Shown piece after piece: positions 50,231 to 59,067 of a stretch of 64,000 nt of DNA (its first letter is position 1; every line of letters starts with the position of its first letter). The notes under the pieces were generated by a model. The model had not been told where the DNA came from, made no database searches, and worked only from the letters and a program-made list of their open reading frames with translations. The stretch is from NCBI RefSeq assembly GCF_024710845.1, contig NZ_JANJTZ010000002.1:124001-188000 (forward strand). The letters are read 5' to 3'. The DNA comes from Mesorhizobium sp. Its GTDB lineage: Bacteria; Pseudomonadota; Alphaproteobacteria; Rhizobiales; Rhizobiaceae. The position numbers were made by a program, and so were the translations under genes.

Positions 50231-50355
50231 GCTGCCCCTCGCCCTTACCCTCTCCCCGCCGGCGGGGAGAGGGAGACGCCGGCGTTTGAGCTGCCTCCTT
50301 CTCCCCGTTCTTACAAGGAGAAGTGTCCGGCAGGGCGATGAGGGGCGTCGCTGCC
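50231..50355. repeat. Palindromic repeat element downstream of purH
   Basis: A 13-bp perfect palindromic core (CCCTCTCCCCGCC with GGCGGGGAGAGGG, 50248-50273) lies inside outer arms GCCCCTCGCCCT (50234-50245) and AGGGCGATGAGGGGC (50332-50346; 3-base bulge). A second half-unit TTCTCCCCGTTC is near 50300. It belongs to the same broad class of CCCCTC-rich rhizobial intergenic repeats as 30196-30324 and 29229-29250. It may also end purH transcription. Confidence 0.65.
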
Positions 50356-50377
50356 GTCAATCATTATCGCCGTTGAT

Positions 50378-50698
50378 TCAGGCCGCTTCCGCATTCACCC
50401 CGAGCTGGACGCCCGTCGCCCGCTGTAGGGCAGAAATCACCGCGAAAATGCTGGCGGCAGTCGGATTTCCCTTCGGGCCGAACATCCGCATCAGGCTCTT
50501 CGCCGGAATACCAGAGCGCGTGGCAAGTTCCTCGAAGCCGACGGTCGCGTTGATGAAGCTGCGCAGTATAGCTTTCCCCGTGTCGAGATCGCCGGAAAGC
50601 AGCAGTTCCACCGCATCGGACAACAGCGCGGCGCGAAAAGCGGGATCGGCGTCCGCCCTGGCCTTCATTGTTTCCTTGAAATCTCGCGTCAGTGCCAT
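50378..50698 (-). CDS. HTH antitoxin of a type II toxin-antitoxin pair
   Basis: A 106-aa helical DNA-binding protein of the HigA-like/addiction-module antidote group. The HTH lies at about 48-100 (FEELATRSGIPAKSLMRMFG, then NPTAASIFAVISALQRATG). Its ATG at 50698 sits six bases from the SD AGAGGTG, which is inside the end of the toxin gene. Gene order is toxin first, antitoxin second, as in higBA-type systems. It would neutralise the upstream toxin and repress the operon. Confidence 0.82.
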   Translation of the reverse strand: MALTRDFKETMKARADADPAFRAALLSDAVELLLSGDLDTGKAILRSFINATVGFEELATRSGIPAKSLMRMFGPKGNPTAASIFAVISALQRATGVQLGVNAEAA

Positions 50699-50703
50699 GG
50701 CAT

Positions 50704-51021
50704 TCACCTCTTGCGCCGGCGGTAGTCGGCCCACCGCTCGATTGCGTCGCGGATGTCCCGCTGCTGCCTCTGCTTGGTTCCGCCTGCGACGAGGACGATG
50801 ATCCGCTCGCCGTCGCGTCCGAAATAGATGCGGTAGCCCGGCCCCCAATCTATGCGGAACTCGAATACGCCGGATCCGACGGACTTGGCATTCGACAGGT
50901 TGCCGCCTTCCATGCGCGTGAGCGCGACCGTCACTTTCGAGGCAGCGGCAGCGTCCAGCCGTTCGAACCATATGCCGAACGGGCTCCTGTTCTCGGTGTC
51001 GAGATATTCAACAATCCGCAC
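50704..51021 (-). CDS. RelE/ParE-superfamily toxin (HigB-like killer protein)
   Basis: A 105-aa toxin of the addiction-module killer-protein type. It starts MRIVEYLDTENRSPFGIWFE and has the family core ALTRMEGGNLSNAKSVGSGV, FEFRIDWGPGYRIYFGRDGE and a C-terminal LVAGGTKQRQQRDIRDAIER. Such proteins act as ribosome-dependent mRNA interferases or gyrase poisons; which one is not known here. The ATG at 51021 is preceded by a weak SD. It lies five bases upstream of the antitoxin ATG. Confidence 0.85.
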   Translation of the reverse strand: MRIVEYLDTENRSPFGIWFERLDAAAASKVTVALTRMEGGNLSNAKSVGSGVFEFRIDWGPGYRIYFGRDGERIIVLVAGGTKQRQQRDIRDAIERWADYRRRKR

Positions 51022-51066
51022 TGCAGAATGGTAACGTAGATAATACCATCCTGCAAGGCTGCGCCG

Positions 51067-52464
51067 TCATGCTGCAGCCAGCTTGTAGTCCCTGCTCTTC
51101 ACCCAGGGCAGCAGCACCAGCCCGATCACGAACAGCGCCACGATCGGCGTGACGCCGAGGCGTTGTGCGTCCTCCGTCGTCAGGCCGAACGCCTCGGAGG
51201 CGAACCAGGCGGTGGCGAAGGCGATCGCGAAGGGCGCGATGAACGAGGTCGCGCGGCCCGACAGCGCGTAGAGGCCGAAGGCCTCCGTGACCTTGTCGCC
51301 CTCGACCTGGTCGACCAGCAGCGTGCGCGAGGCGGCCTGGATCGAGCCGCCCGCCGCGCCGATGAAGGCGCCGGCGATGTAGAAGACGATGTCCGGCAGG
51401 CTCGACTGGGTGCCTTCCGGCGCAATGGTCGTGAACAGGATCTGCGTCTTGGTGGTCGAGATGATGACCACGCAGCACAGGATGAGCACGAGGATCGAGA
51501 CGCTGATGACCGGCTTCGGCCCGAAGCGCTGATCGGCGCGTCCGCCGATCCAAGCGCCGACGGCGCCCGTCAGGTTAGCCAGGATGCCGAAGATGCCGAT
51601 CTTGATGATCGGCCAGCCGAGCACTCCGGCCGCGTAGATGCCGCCGAACGAATAGAGCGCGTTGAGCGCGTCGCGGTAGAACATCGATGACAGCAGGAAC
51701 GAAAAGTAGCTCCGCTGCGCCGGCAGCGTGCGCACCGTTTCCCAGAGTTCCGAAAGCCCACGCTGGATCGCTCCGACGGCGGATTCGCGGCGCTTCACGT
51801 CCGGCGTCCACAGGAACATCGGCAGCACGAAGATCAGATACCAGAGCGAAGTGAGCGGACCGGAGGCCCGGTCGCCAGCATGCGTGGCGGGATCGAGCCC
51901 GAACAGCGGCGCAATACCGATCAGCGTCTTGCCGGTCTCGGGACTGGCCGAGAGGAAGCCGAGCACGATGACCAGCGAGATCAGCCCGCCGACATAGCCG
52001 AGACCCCAGGCGGAACCGGACAGCCGGCCGAGTTCGGCCCGCGGCACCAGCGTCGGCATCATCGCGTTGTTGAAGAGGGCGGCGAATTCCATGCCGACCA
52101 GCGCCAGCACGATCGCCAGCATGGCGAAGCCGAGATTGCCCATGCCCGGCATCGCATACCAGAGCATCCAGCAGCCGATGAAGCCGAGGATGGAGAACAG
52201 CAGAATCCACGGCTTGCGCGGCCCCGTCGCATCCGCGATGGCGCCGAGGATCGGCGAGGTGAGCGCGATGATCGCGCCGCCGATGCCGGCGGCATAGCCC
52301 CAGTATTCCTGTCCCTGCGCCGGGTTGGACGCGACCTGGGCCGCGAAATAGGGCGCGAAAACGAAGGTGATGATCAGCGTATGGAACGGCTGCTGCGCGA
52401 AATCGAACAGCATCCATCCCCAGATGCCGCGCTTCGGCGCCCGCGTTACGACCGGTTCGCTCAT
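51067..52464 (-). CDS. MFS transporter of the UMF1/Atg22-like family
   Basis: A 465-aa polytopic transporter with about twelve TM helices. It has the UMF1/Atg22-like N-terminus WGWMLFDFAQQPFHTLIITF and the loop ADATGPRKPW between TM2 and TM3; the second half contains GGIYAAGVLGWPIIKIGIFG and GAAGGSIQAASRTLLVDQVE. The relatives include vacuolar amino-acid effluxers, so amino-acid export is plausible. The ATG at 52464 follows the SD AAGGAG and lies 17 bases past the NAD-GDH stop, so it is probably co-transcribed with a glutamate catabolic enzyme. Confidence 0.87.
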   Translation of the reverse strand: MSEPVVTRAPKRGIWGWMLFDFAQQPFHTLIITFVFAPYFAAQVASNPAQGQEYWGYAAGIGGAIIALTSPILGAIADATGPRKPWILLFSILGFIGCWMLWYAMPGMGNLGFAMLAIVLALVGMEFAALFNNAMMPTLVPRAELGRLSGSAWGLGYVGGLISLVIVLGFLSASPETGKTLIGIAPLFGLDPATHAGDRASGPLTSLWYLIFVLPMFLWTPDVKRRESAVGAIQRGLSELWETVRTLPAQRSYFSFLLSSMFYRDALNALYSFGGIYAAGVLGWPIIKIGIFGILANLTGAVGAWIGGRADQRFGPKPVISVSILVLILCCVVIISTTKTQILFTTIAPEGTQSSLPDIVFYIAGAFIGAAGGSIQAASRTLLVDQVEGDKVTEAFGLYALSGRATSFIAPFAIAFATAWFASEAFGLTTEDAQRLGVTPIVALFVIGLVLLPWVKSRDYKLAAA

Positions 52465-52481
52465 GTCCCCACTCCTTCCGG

Positions 52482-55400
52482 TCACATGCCGGCCAGATCG
52501 TTCATCAGTCCGGCCGCGACGGCGAGCCGCGACAGCGTGATTTCGCCGCTTTCGGTAAGACCCTGCAGCCTTTCCCGCGCGCGTTCGATGCGCTGGCCGC
52601 CCGCCTGCACCCACGCCGCGACCGGGTCGTCGGCCGTGCCATGCGTGCGCAGCGCCGCCACGGCCATCCCCCGCCGTGCGGCCGCGATCATGTCATGCGC
52701 CCGCGAAAGAGCAAGGCCGTCATAATAGTCGCTCGGCATGATCGAACGCGCCGCATCCTCTATCCGGCCGATCCGGAACAGGGCGTTGAGTGCGAGGATC
52801 GCCCGGGCGGAGGCATCGGCGGAGGCTTCGGCCAGCCGCGCGACGAGCGCCATTTCCGGCACGAGTTCCGAAAGCGACAGGCCCGCCAGCCGCTCGGCCA
52901 GCTTCGTGGGCGCGCCCGACTGGGTCATCGCGTCGACGCGGGCGATATGCCGCGCTTTCATGTCGGCCGGCAGCCACGACGTCAGCCTCGGCTCGATCGC
53001 CTTGCGGGCGGCCTGCAACGCGGCGACCCGCTCGCCGAGCCCCGCGGTATCGGGATTGCGGGCAAACCAGGTGGTCTGGCCGTGCACGAGGCGGCCAACC
53101 GCCTGGTAGAGCTGCAGCTGGGCGTGGCCGTCGATCTTTGCGTCGAGCGCGTCGATCTCGGCATAGAGGCCTTCCAGGCCGAACCCGTCGCGCACCAGCA
53201 CATAGGCCCCGACAATCTCGTTCGCCGGCGCGCCGGTGGCGTCCTGAAGACGGCTGACGAAGGTCGGTCCGCCGCGATTGATCGCGTCGTTGGCCAGTTG
53301 CGTCGCGATGATCTCGCGCCGCAGCCGGTGGCTGCCGATCTCGGCCCCGTATTTCTTCGCCATCCTGTCGGGGAAATAGGCGAGAAGGTCGCGCTCCAGA
53401 TAGGGGTCGTCCGGAAGCGGGCTCGCGACGAGATCGTCCAGCAACACCATCTTGGCATAGGCGAGCAGCACGCCGATCTCGGCCCGAGTCAGCGGTTCGT
53501 TGCGCGCAGCGCGTTCGGCGAGGGCGGCGTCGGACGGCAGCAGTTCCACCTTGCGGTCAAGCAGCCTGCGCGCCTCAAGCCCGGCCATGAAGCGCTGCTG
53601 GTGCGCGATCTCGGCCGTGCCGCGCAACTGTGCCAGCGAGATTGCCAGCGTCTGGTGGTAGTTGTTGGCCAGCACCAGTCCGGCGACCTCGTCGGTCATC
53701 GAGGCAAGCAGCTTGTTGCGCGCCGGCCGCGTCAGGCTGCCGGAGCGCATCGCCGTCGCCAGCGCGATCTTGATGTTCACCTCGACGTCGGACGAGTTCA
53801 CGCCCCCCGAATTGTCGATCGCGTCCGAATTGCAGCGCCCGCCCGCAAGCCCGTATTCGATGCGCCCGCGCTGGGTGACGCCGAGATTGGCGCCCTCGCC
53901 GATCACCTTGGCGCGCACCTCCGCGCCGGTGACGCGGATCGCGTCGTTGGCGCGGTCGCCGACTTCCGGGTTGGTCTCGGTCGACCCCCGCACATAGGTG
54001 CCGATGCCGCCGAACCAGAGAAGGTCCGCCGGCGCCTTCAGGATGGCGTTCATGATCTCGGCCGGCGAGGCGACCGTCTTGTCGAGCCCGATCGCATTCG
54101 CCGCCGCCGGGCTCAGCGTGATCGACTTCATCGACCGCGGGAAAATGCCGCCGCCCGCCGAGAGCTTGCTCTTGTCGTAGTCCTGCCAGGACGAGCGGGG
54201 CAGGGCGAAGAGACGTTCACGCTCGGCCAAGGAGACTGCGGCGTCCGGACCCGGGTCGATGAAGATGTCGCGGTGGTCGAAGGCCGCGATCAGCCGGATT
54301 TCGGGTGAGAGCAGCATGCCGTTGCCGAACACGTCGCCCGACATGTCGCCGACGCCAACGACGGTGAACGGCTCCGACTGGATGTCGCGGTTCATCTCGC
54401 GGAAGTGCCGCTTCACCGCTTCCCACGCGCCGCGCGCGGTGATGCCCATCTTCTTGTGATCGTAGCCGGCCGAGCCGCCCGAGGCGAAGGCGTCGTCCAG
54501 CCAGAAGTCATGCGCCTGGCTGATCGCGTTGGCGGTGTCGGAGAACGTCGCCGTGCCCTTGTCGGCCGCCACGACGAAATAGGGGTCGTCCGTGTCGTGC
54601 CGAACGACGTCTTTCGGCGGCACGATGCCCTTGGTGTCCAGATTGTCCGTGATCGACAGGAGCGAGGAGACGAAGTTGACATAGGCGCTGGTGCCGGCCG
54701 CGAAGACGGCGTCGCGGCTGCCTCCTGTTGGCAGCAGCTTGGGGAAGAAGCCGCCCTTGGCGCCGACCGGCACGATCACGGCGTTCTTGACCTGCTGCGC
54801 CTTGACCAGGCCCAGCACCTCGGTGCGGTAGTCCTGCGCCCGGTCTGACCATCTGAGCCCGCCGCGCGCCACCGGCCCGAAGCGCAGGTGCACGCCTTCC
54901 ACCTCCGGCCCGTAGACGAATATCTCCCGCCACGGTTTCGGATCGGGCAGCCCGGCCACGTTCTTCGAGTCGAGTTTGATCGCCAGCGACACGCCGGGCT
55001 TCGCCGGCGCGAAATGGTTGGTCCTGAGCGAGGAGTCGATGAGGTTCAAATAGCGGCGGATGATCGTGTCGTCGTCGAGGCTCGGCACCTCGGCCAGCGC
55101 GTCCCGGATCGCCGATTTCAGATGCTTGCTCTCGACCTCCCGGTCGTGTGCCCGCGCCGGATCGAACCGGGCGACGAACAGGCTGTGCAAGGCGCGCGCA
55201 ATCTGCGGGTAGCGGTTAAGGACGCCGGCGATGAACTCCTGGCTCTGCGGAATGCCCGCCTGCTGCAGATAGCGGCCATAGGCGCGCAGGATCAGGATCG
55301 CACCGGGGTCGAGCCCCGCGGTCTGGGCGAGCGCGTTGTAGCCGTCATTGTCGGCCTCGCCACGCCACACCGACAAGAACACGCTTTCGAACAGGGCCCC

Positions 55401-57251
55401 GCCGTCCTTCAGGTTGATCGGCTTGCCGAAGGCGTTTTCGATTTCCATGTCGTGCAGGAAGATCGTGTCGCCCTCGCCGTCGGACACTTCGAACGTGCGT
55501 TCGCTGATGACGCGAAAGCCCATGTTCTCCAGGAGCGGTACCCGCCGCGACAGCGACACGGGCTGGCCGAAATGGTGGATCTTCAGCGCCGCTTTTTGCG
55601 GCGACTGATCCTTCTGACGGTAATAGTCGATGGCGATGGGCCTGTCCGCGCTGACCGCGGCCACGCGGCGGGCGTCATGCAGCGCTTCCGCCGCGCTGAA
55701 ACTGCCGCGATAGCTTTCGGGGAAGCGCAGGGCGATCGCCGCGAACGCGCCATCGATGGCCAGCGTTTCCGCGGTATCGGCAATGGCATCGTCCCAGGTG
55801 CGCACGATGTCGCGCACGCCGGCTTCGAGCTCCGCCGGATCGACCTTCGGCGTCTTGCCGCCGGAGCGGCCGATGATGAAGTGCACCCGGGCCAGCCCGC
55901 TGTCCGGGAAGGCCGGGTAATAGGCCGACAGGCGACCCTCGAACATCGTCTTCAGATAGGCGCCGATCCGTTCCCGCGCGCGGCTGTCGTAGCGGTCGCG
56001 CGGCACGAAGACGATAATCGAAGCGAAACGGTCGAACCGGTCGACGCGCACAAGCACCCGGATGCGCGGCCGCTCGCCAAGCGCCAGGATCGTCGCCGCG
56101 TGCTTGCGCAAAAGCGGCACGTCGATCTGGAACAGCTCGTCACGCGGATAGGATTCCAGCACGTTGGTCAGCGCCTTGCCGGAATGGTCCGTCGCCTCGA
56201 ATCCGGATTTCGCAATCACCTGCTGCGCTTTCGATCGCAGATAGGGAATGGTCAGGACCGAGCGCGTGTAGGCGGTCGAAGTGAACAGGCCGACGATGCG
56301 CAGTTCCCCGAGCAGCTTGCCCTTGGCGTCGAAGGTCTTCACGCCGATGTAATCGAGATAGATGCGCCGGTGGACGAGCGACTTGGTGTTCGCCTTGGTG
56401 ACGATCAGCGGATCCGGACCGTTCAGGAAAGCACGAATTTCAGGCGTGGTCGTCACCGCCTCGGTGCCGCTGCGCAGCACGAGCGTGTTCGGGTCGGACA
56501 GCAGGCCGAGACCGGCCTGGCCACTGCGCTCCAGCGTCCCGGTCTTCTCGTTGCCCTTGTAGAGGTAGTCGCGCATGCCGAGGAACGTGAAATTGTCGTC
56601 CCTCAGCCATTCGAGGAATGCCACGGCTTCGTCGACGGCGTCCTTCTTCAGCGGCACATCCGCATAGCGGAAACTGGAGATCGCCTGCTCCAGCCGTGCA
56701 AGCATGGGCTTCCAGCCGACCACGGACGAGCGGACCGCATCCAGAACGCGCTGCAGCCCGGTTTCGAGGGATTTCGCCCGGGCTTCGGTCATCAGGGGCA
56801 GGTGAACGTGGATCAGGCTCACCCGGTCGAGGCCGGGGTCTTGCCGTCCCGGCCCCGCCTCGCCGACGATGCCGGTAACGCCGGACTTGCCGTGCGTGAC
56901 CTGCAGTACCGGGTGCATGACGAGGAGGGGTTCGGCCGCGCCGTCGGTGATCTCGCCGATCACGGAATCGAACAGGAACGGCATGTTGTCATTCACCAGC
57001 GTGACGACCGAGACCTTGCGGCCCTGCCGCGTGATGCCTGGATCGCGATCGATGGCGATGACGCTGCTGCCCTTGCGGTGGCGCTTCAGCGCCGAATGAG
57101 CGAGCTGGATCGAGCGCCGGATGGCGTCGTCGTCATAGGCTGCGACGTCTTCGCCGGGCGCGCGGGCGAGAAGGTGCTCGGCGAGTTCCGATGCGCTACC
57201 CTTGTGGTCGGCCGCTGTTGCGGCGGCCGGAAGTTTTTTCCCCGTCGGCAT
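52482..57251 (-). CDS. gdhB: NAD-specific glutamate dehydrogenase, 180-kDa class
   Basis: Oxidatively deaminates glutamate to 2-oxoglutarate and ammonium. The 1589-aa length fits the large (L_180) NAD-GDH family of alphaproteobacteria, Pseudomonas and Streptomyces. N-terminal regulatory ACT-like domains (to about 680) precede the catalytic core (about 690-1250) and a C-terminal helical domain. Core motifs are GGLRWSDRAQDYRTEVLGLV, IVPVGAKGGFFPK, ADKGTATFSDTANAIS and GDMSGDVFGNGMLLS. The ATG at 57251 follows GGGAGGGG. Antisense frames up to 823 codons over it are codon-bias artefacts. The MFS gene follows on the same strand. Confidence 0.95.
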   Translation of the reverse strand: MPTGKKLPAAATAADHKGSASELAEHLLARAPGEDVAAYDDDAIRRSIQLAHSALKRHRKGSSVIAIDRDPGITRQGRKVSVVTLVNDNMPFLFDSVIGEITDGAAEPLLVMHPVLQVTHGKSGVTGIVGEAGPGRQDPGLDRVSLIHVHLPLMTEARAKSLETGLQRVLDAVRSSVVGWKPMLARLEQAISSFRYADVPLKKDAVDEAVAFLEWLRDDNFTFLGMRDYLYKGNEKTGTLERSGQAGLGLLSDPNTLVLRSGTEAVTTTPEIRAFLNGPDPLIVTKANTKSLVHRRIYLDYIGVKTFDAKGKLLGELRIVGLFTSTAYTRSVLTIPYLRSKAQQVIAKSGFEATDHSGKALTNVLESYPRDELFQIDVPLLRKHAATILALGERPRIRVLVRVDRFDRFASIIVFVPRDRYDSRARERIGAYLKTMFEGRLSAYYPAFPDSGLARVHFIIGRSGGKTPKVDPAELEAGVRDIVRTWDDAIADTAETLAIDGAFAAIALRFPESYRGSFSAAEALHDARRVAAVSADRPIAIDYYRQKDQSPQKAALKIHHFGQPVSLSRRVPLLENMGFRVISERTFEVSDGEGDTIFLHDMEIENAFGKPINLKDGGALFESVFLSVWRGEADNDGYNALAQTAGLDPGAILILRAYGRYLQQAGIPQSQEFIAGVLNRYPQIARALHSLFVARFDPARAHDREVESKHLKSAIRDALAEVPSLDDDTIIRRYLNLIDSSLRTNHFAPAKPGVSLAIKLDSKNVAGLPDPKPWREIFVYGPEVEGVHLRFGPVARGGLRWSDRAQDYRTEVLGLVKAQQVKNAVIVPVGAKGGFFPKLLPTGGSRDAVFAAGTSAYVNFVSSLLSITDNLDTKGIVPPKDVVRHDTDDPYFVVAADKGTATFSDTANAISQAHDFWLDDAFASGGSAGYDHKKMGITARGAWEAVKRHFREMNRDIQSEPFTVVGVGDMSGDVFGNGMLLSPEIRLIAAFDHRDIFIDPGPDAAVSLAERERLFALPRSSWQDYDKSKLSAGGGIFPRSMKSITLSPAAANAIGLDKTVASPAEIMNAILKAPADLLWFGGIGTYVRGSTETNPEVGDRANDAIRVTGAEVRAKVIGEGANLGVTQRGRIEYGLAGGRCNSDAIDNSGGVNSSDVEVNIKIALATAMRSGSLTRPARNKLLASMTDEVAGLVLANNYHQTLAISLAQLRGTAEIAHQQRFMAGLEARRLLDRKVELLPSDAALAERAARNEPLTRAEIGVLLAYAKMVLLDDLVASPLPDDPYLERDLLAYFPDRMAKKYGAEIGSHRLRREIIATQLANDAINRGGPTFVSRLQDATGAPANEIVGAYVLVRDGFGLEGLYAEIDALDAKIDGHAQLQLYQAVGRLVHGQTTWFARNPDTAGLGERVAALQAARKAIEPRLTSWLPADMKARHIARVDAMTQSGAPTKLAERLAGLSLSELVPEMALVARLAEASADASARAILALNALFRIGRIEDAARSIMPSDYYDGLALSRAHDMIAAARRGMAVAALRTHGTADDPVAAWVQAGGQRIERARERLQGLTESGEITLSRLAVAAGLMNDLAGM

Positions 57252-57360
57252 GCCGAATCCCCTCCCGTTTCTGCTTTTTCGGCTATCGTATCAGAGAAAA
57301 ATACACTGCGACCGCTCAAATCGCGGGCAATCTGCGAAAAGCATGTGAATGGAGGATGAC

Positions 57361-57927
57361 GTGACGGGCGAGAGAATCACTGCACTGGACCTGCGGCAGG
57401 CCGATCTGAGCGAACCGACGAAGGCCTATTTCGCCAAGGCGAAGGACAAACTGGGAATGGTCCCCAACGTGCTCCTCGCCTACGCCTTCGACGAGAAGAA
57501 GCTGCGCGCCTTCACCGATATGTACAACGATCTGATGCTCGGCGAGTCCGGACTGACGAAGCTCGAGCGCGAGATGGTCGCGGTCGTCGTCTCCTCCGTG
57601 AACCATTGCTATTATTGCCTCACCGCCCACGGCGCCGCGGTGCGGCAGCTCTCGGGCGATCCGGCGCTCGGCGAGATGATGGTGATGAACTACCGCGCCG
57701 CCGATCTGACGCCGAAGCAGAAGGCGATGCTGGATTTCGCAGTCAAGCTGACCGAGACGCCCGCCAAGATCGAAGAGGCGGACCGGGCGGCCCTGCGCGC
57801 CGCGGGCTTCTCCGACCGCGACATCTGGGACATCGCCTCGACGGTCGGCTTCTTCAACATGTCCAACCGCGTCGCCGCCGCCACCGACATGCGGCCGAAC
57901 CCGGAATATCACGGGATGGCGAGGTAG
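57361..57927 (+). CDS. Carboxymuconolactone decarboxylase-like peroxidase-related protein
   Basis: A 188-aa AhpD-like protein of the uncharacterised peroxidase-related group. It has the redox motif in NHCYYCLTAHG (C-x-x-C with His two residues after the second Cys region) and the helical context KLEREMVAVVVSSVNHC and ATDMRPNPEYHGMAR at the end. It is likely a thiol peroxidase or peroxiredoxin-reducing enzyme. A GTG at 57361 is taken because the SD GGAGG lies six bases ahead; the ATG at 57349 would overlap that SD. It is divergent from the NAD-GDH gene. Confidence 0.85.
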   Translation: MTGERITALDLRQADLSEPTKAYFAKAKDKLGMVPNVLLAYAFDEKKLRAFTDMYNDLMLGESGLTKLEREMVAVVVSSVNHCYYCLTAHGAAVRQLSGDPALGEMMVMNYRAADLTPKQKAMLDFAVKLTETPAKIEEADRAALRAAGFSDRDIWDIASTVGFFNMSNRVAAATDMRPNPEYHGMAR

Positions 57928-58050
57928 GCGCGGGCGCCTTCCATCACTCGATCTTGATGCGATTATCGCACGCCGCACTTCCCCACCCGAGAGGGTTGTG
58001 TTGATATCAACGTAACCGGTCCAGCGAAACAGTTTATGGGGAGGACGACC

Positions 58051-58368
58051 ATGCCGAAATATCTGCTTGTCTATCACGGCGGCTCGATGCCGGAGAGTGA
58101 GGAAGAGGGACAGAAGATCATGCAGGCCTGGATGGCATGGTTTGGGGAGATCGGCGCTTCGGTGGTCGATGGCGGAAACCCGGTTGGCATGTCGAAGACG
58201 GTAATGTCCGACAAGTCGGTTGCCGACAATGGCGGTGCCAACCCGGTCTCGGGCTATTCCGTCCTGTCGGCCGATTCGCTCGACGGCGCGCTGATGCTTG
58301 CGAAGGGTTGCCCGCATCTCATTGATGGCGGCACCATTGAAGTCGCCGAAATAATCGAAATGGGCTGA
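58051..58368 (+). CDS. YCII-related domain protein
   Basis: A 105-aa protein with an N-terminal MPKYLLVYHGGSMPESEEEG and the ferredoxin-like YCII pattern (AWMAWFGEIGASVVDGGNPV, then SGYSVLSADSLDGALMLAKG-CPHL). The central His of CPHL matches the conserved YCII position. Function is unknown; some relatives are proposed enzymes of small organic acids. The ATG at 58051 has a strong SD (GGGGAGGA); the earlier ATG at 58036 overlaps it. It converges with the LysE gene. Confidence 0.82.
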   Translation: MPKYLLVYHGGSMPESEEEGQKIMQAWMAWFGEIGASVVDGGNPVGMSKTVMSDKSVADNGGANPVSGYSVLSADSLDGALMLAKGCPHLIDGGTIEVAEIIEMG

Positions 58369-58383
58369 GGCGCCCTTCCTCTG

Positions 58384-58998
58384 CTATCCCCGCGTCGCGA
58401 TCGCAGCCGCTGCACCGGCCATGGTGCCGGCGCTGATGCGGTTGGCGATCCTGACTGCGCGAGGGCTCTTGAGCAGCTTGCGCGCCTGGGCCGCGGCAAA
58501 GGCCCAGCCGCAGTCGACGGCCATCAGCACGGCGAACATGGTGAGCGTCAGCTCTGCCCAACCTGTGACCGTGACGGTCGCGAGGTCGACGATCGTCGGC
58601 AAAAGCGCCAGGTAGAACATCATGATCTTCGGGTTGCCCAGCGTCACCGCCATCCCGGCCAGAAACAGGCGCAGCGGCGCGTCGGCCTTCGGCAGATCTC
58701 CCTCGCCGACCTGCGCCGGCGCCGTCCACATCTTCCAGGAGAGGAAGGCGAGATAGGCGACGCCGGCCCATTTCAGAACCACGAAGGCGAAATGGAAGGT
58801 CTGCGCCACATAGGCGAGGCCGAACACGGCGAGCGACAGCCAGATCGCCTCGCCGATCCACATCGCCAGCAGGAACGGCAGGACGCCAGAGATGCCGCGG
58901 GTGATGACGCGCGAGACGAGCGCCGCGATCGAGGGGCCTGGCGAACCGGACGCAACCAGCAGGGCTCCGGCGAAGATCAGCAGCGACGTGAAATCCAT
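58384..58998 (-). CDS. LysE-family exporter
   Basis: A 204-aa membrane protein of the LysE/RhtB family with five to six TM helices. It has the typical N-terminus LLVASGSPGPSIAALVSRVI (family PGP motif) and the central MAVTLGNPKIMMFYLALLPT. It would export amino acids or their analogues. The ATG at 58998 follows the SD GGAGG; upstream ATGs of the open frame lack one. It converges with the YCII gene 15 bases away. Confidence 0.9.
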   Translation of the reverse strand: MDFTSLLIFAGALLVASGSPGPSIAALVSRVITRGISGVLPFLLAMWIGEAIWLSLAVFGLAYVAQTFHFAFVVLKWAGVAYLAFLSWKMWTAPAQVGEGDLPKADAPLRLFLAGMAVTLGNPKIMMFYLALLPTIVDLATVTVTGWAELTLTMFAVLMAVDCGWAFAAAQARKLLKSPRAVRIANRISAGTMAGAAAAIATRG

Positions 58999-59067
58999 GA
59001 TGGTCCTCCGCATGCCGGTATAGCGCACGCATCGCAACGCCGGAAGGCGGCCGCCGAGCCGCTGCCG

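Noticed and set aside
54888-57359. Open frame of 823 codons on the + strand
   Set aside because: It lies wholly antisense to the NAD-glutamate dehydrogenase and its product is His/Arg/Asp-rich without family features. Long antisense frames are expected in GC-rich genes.
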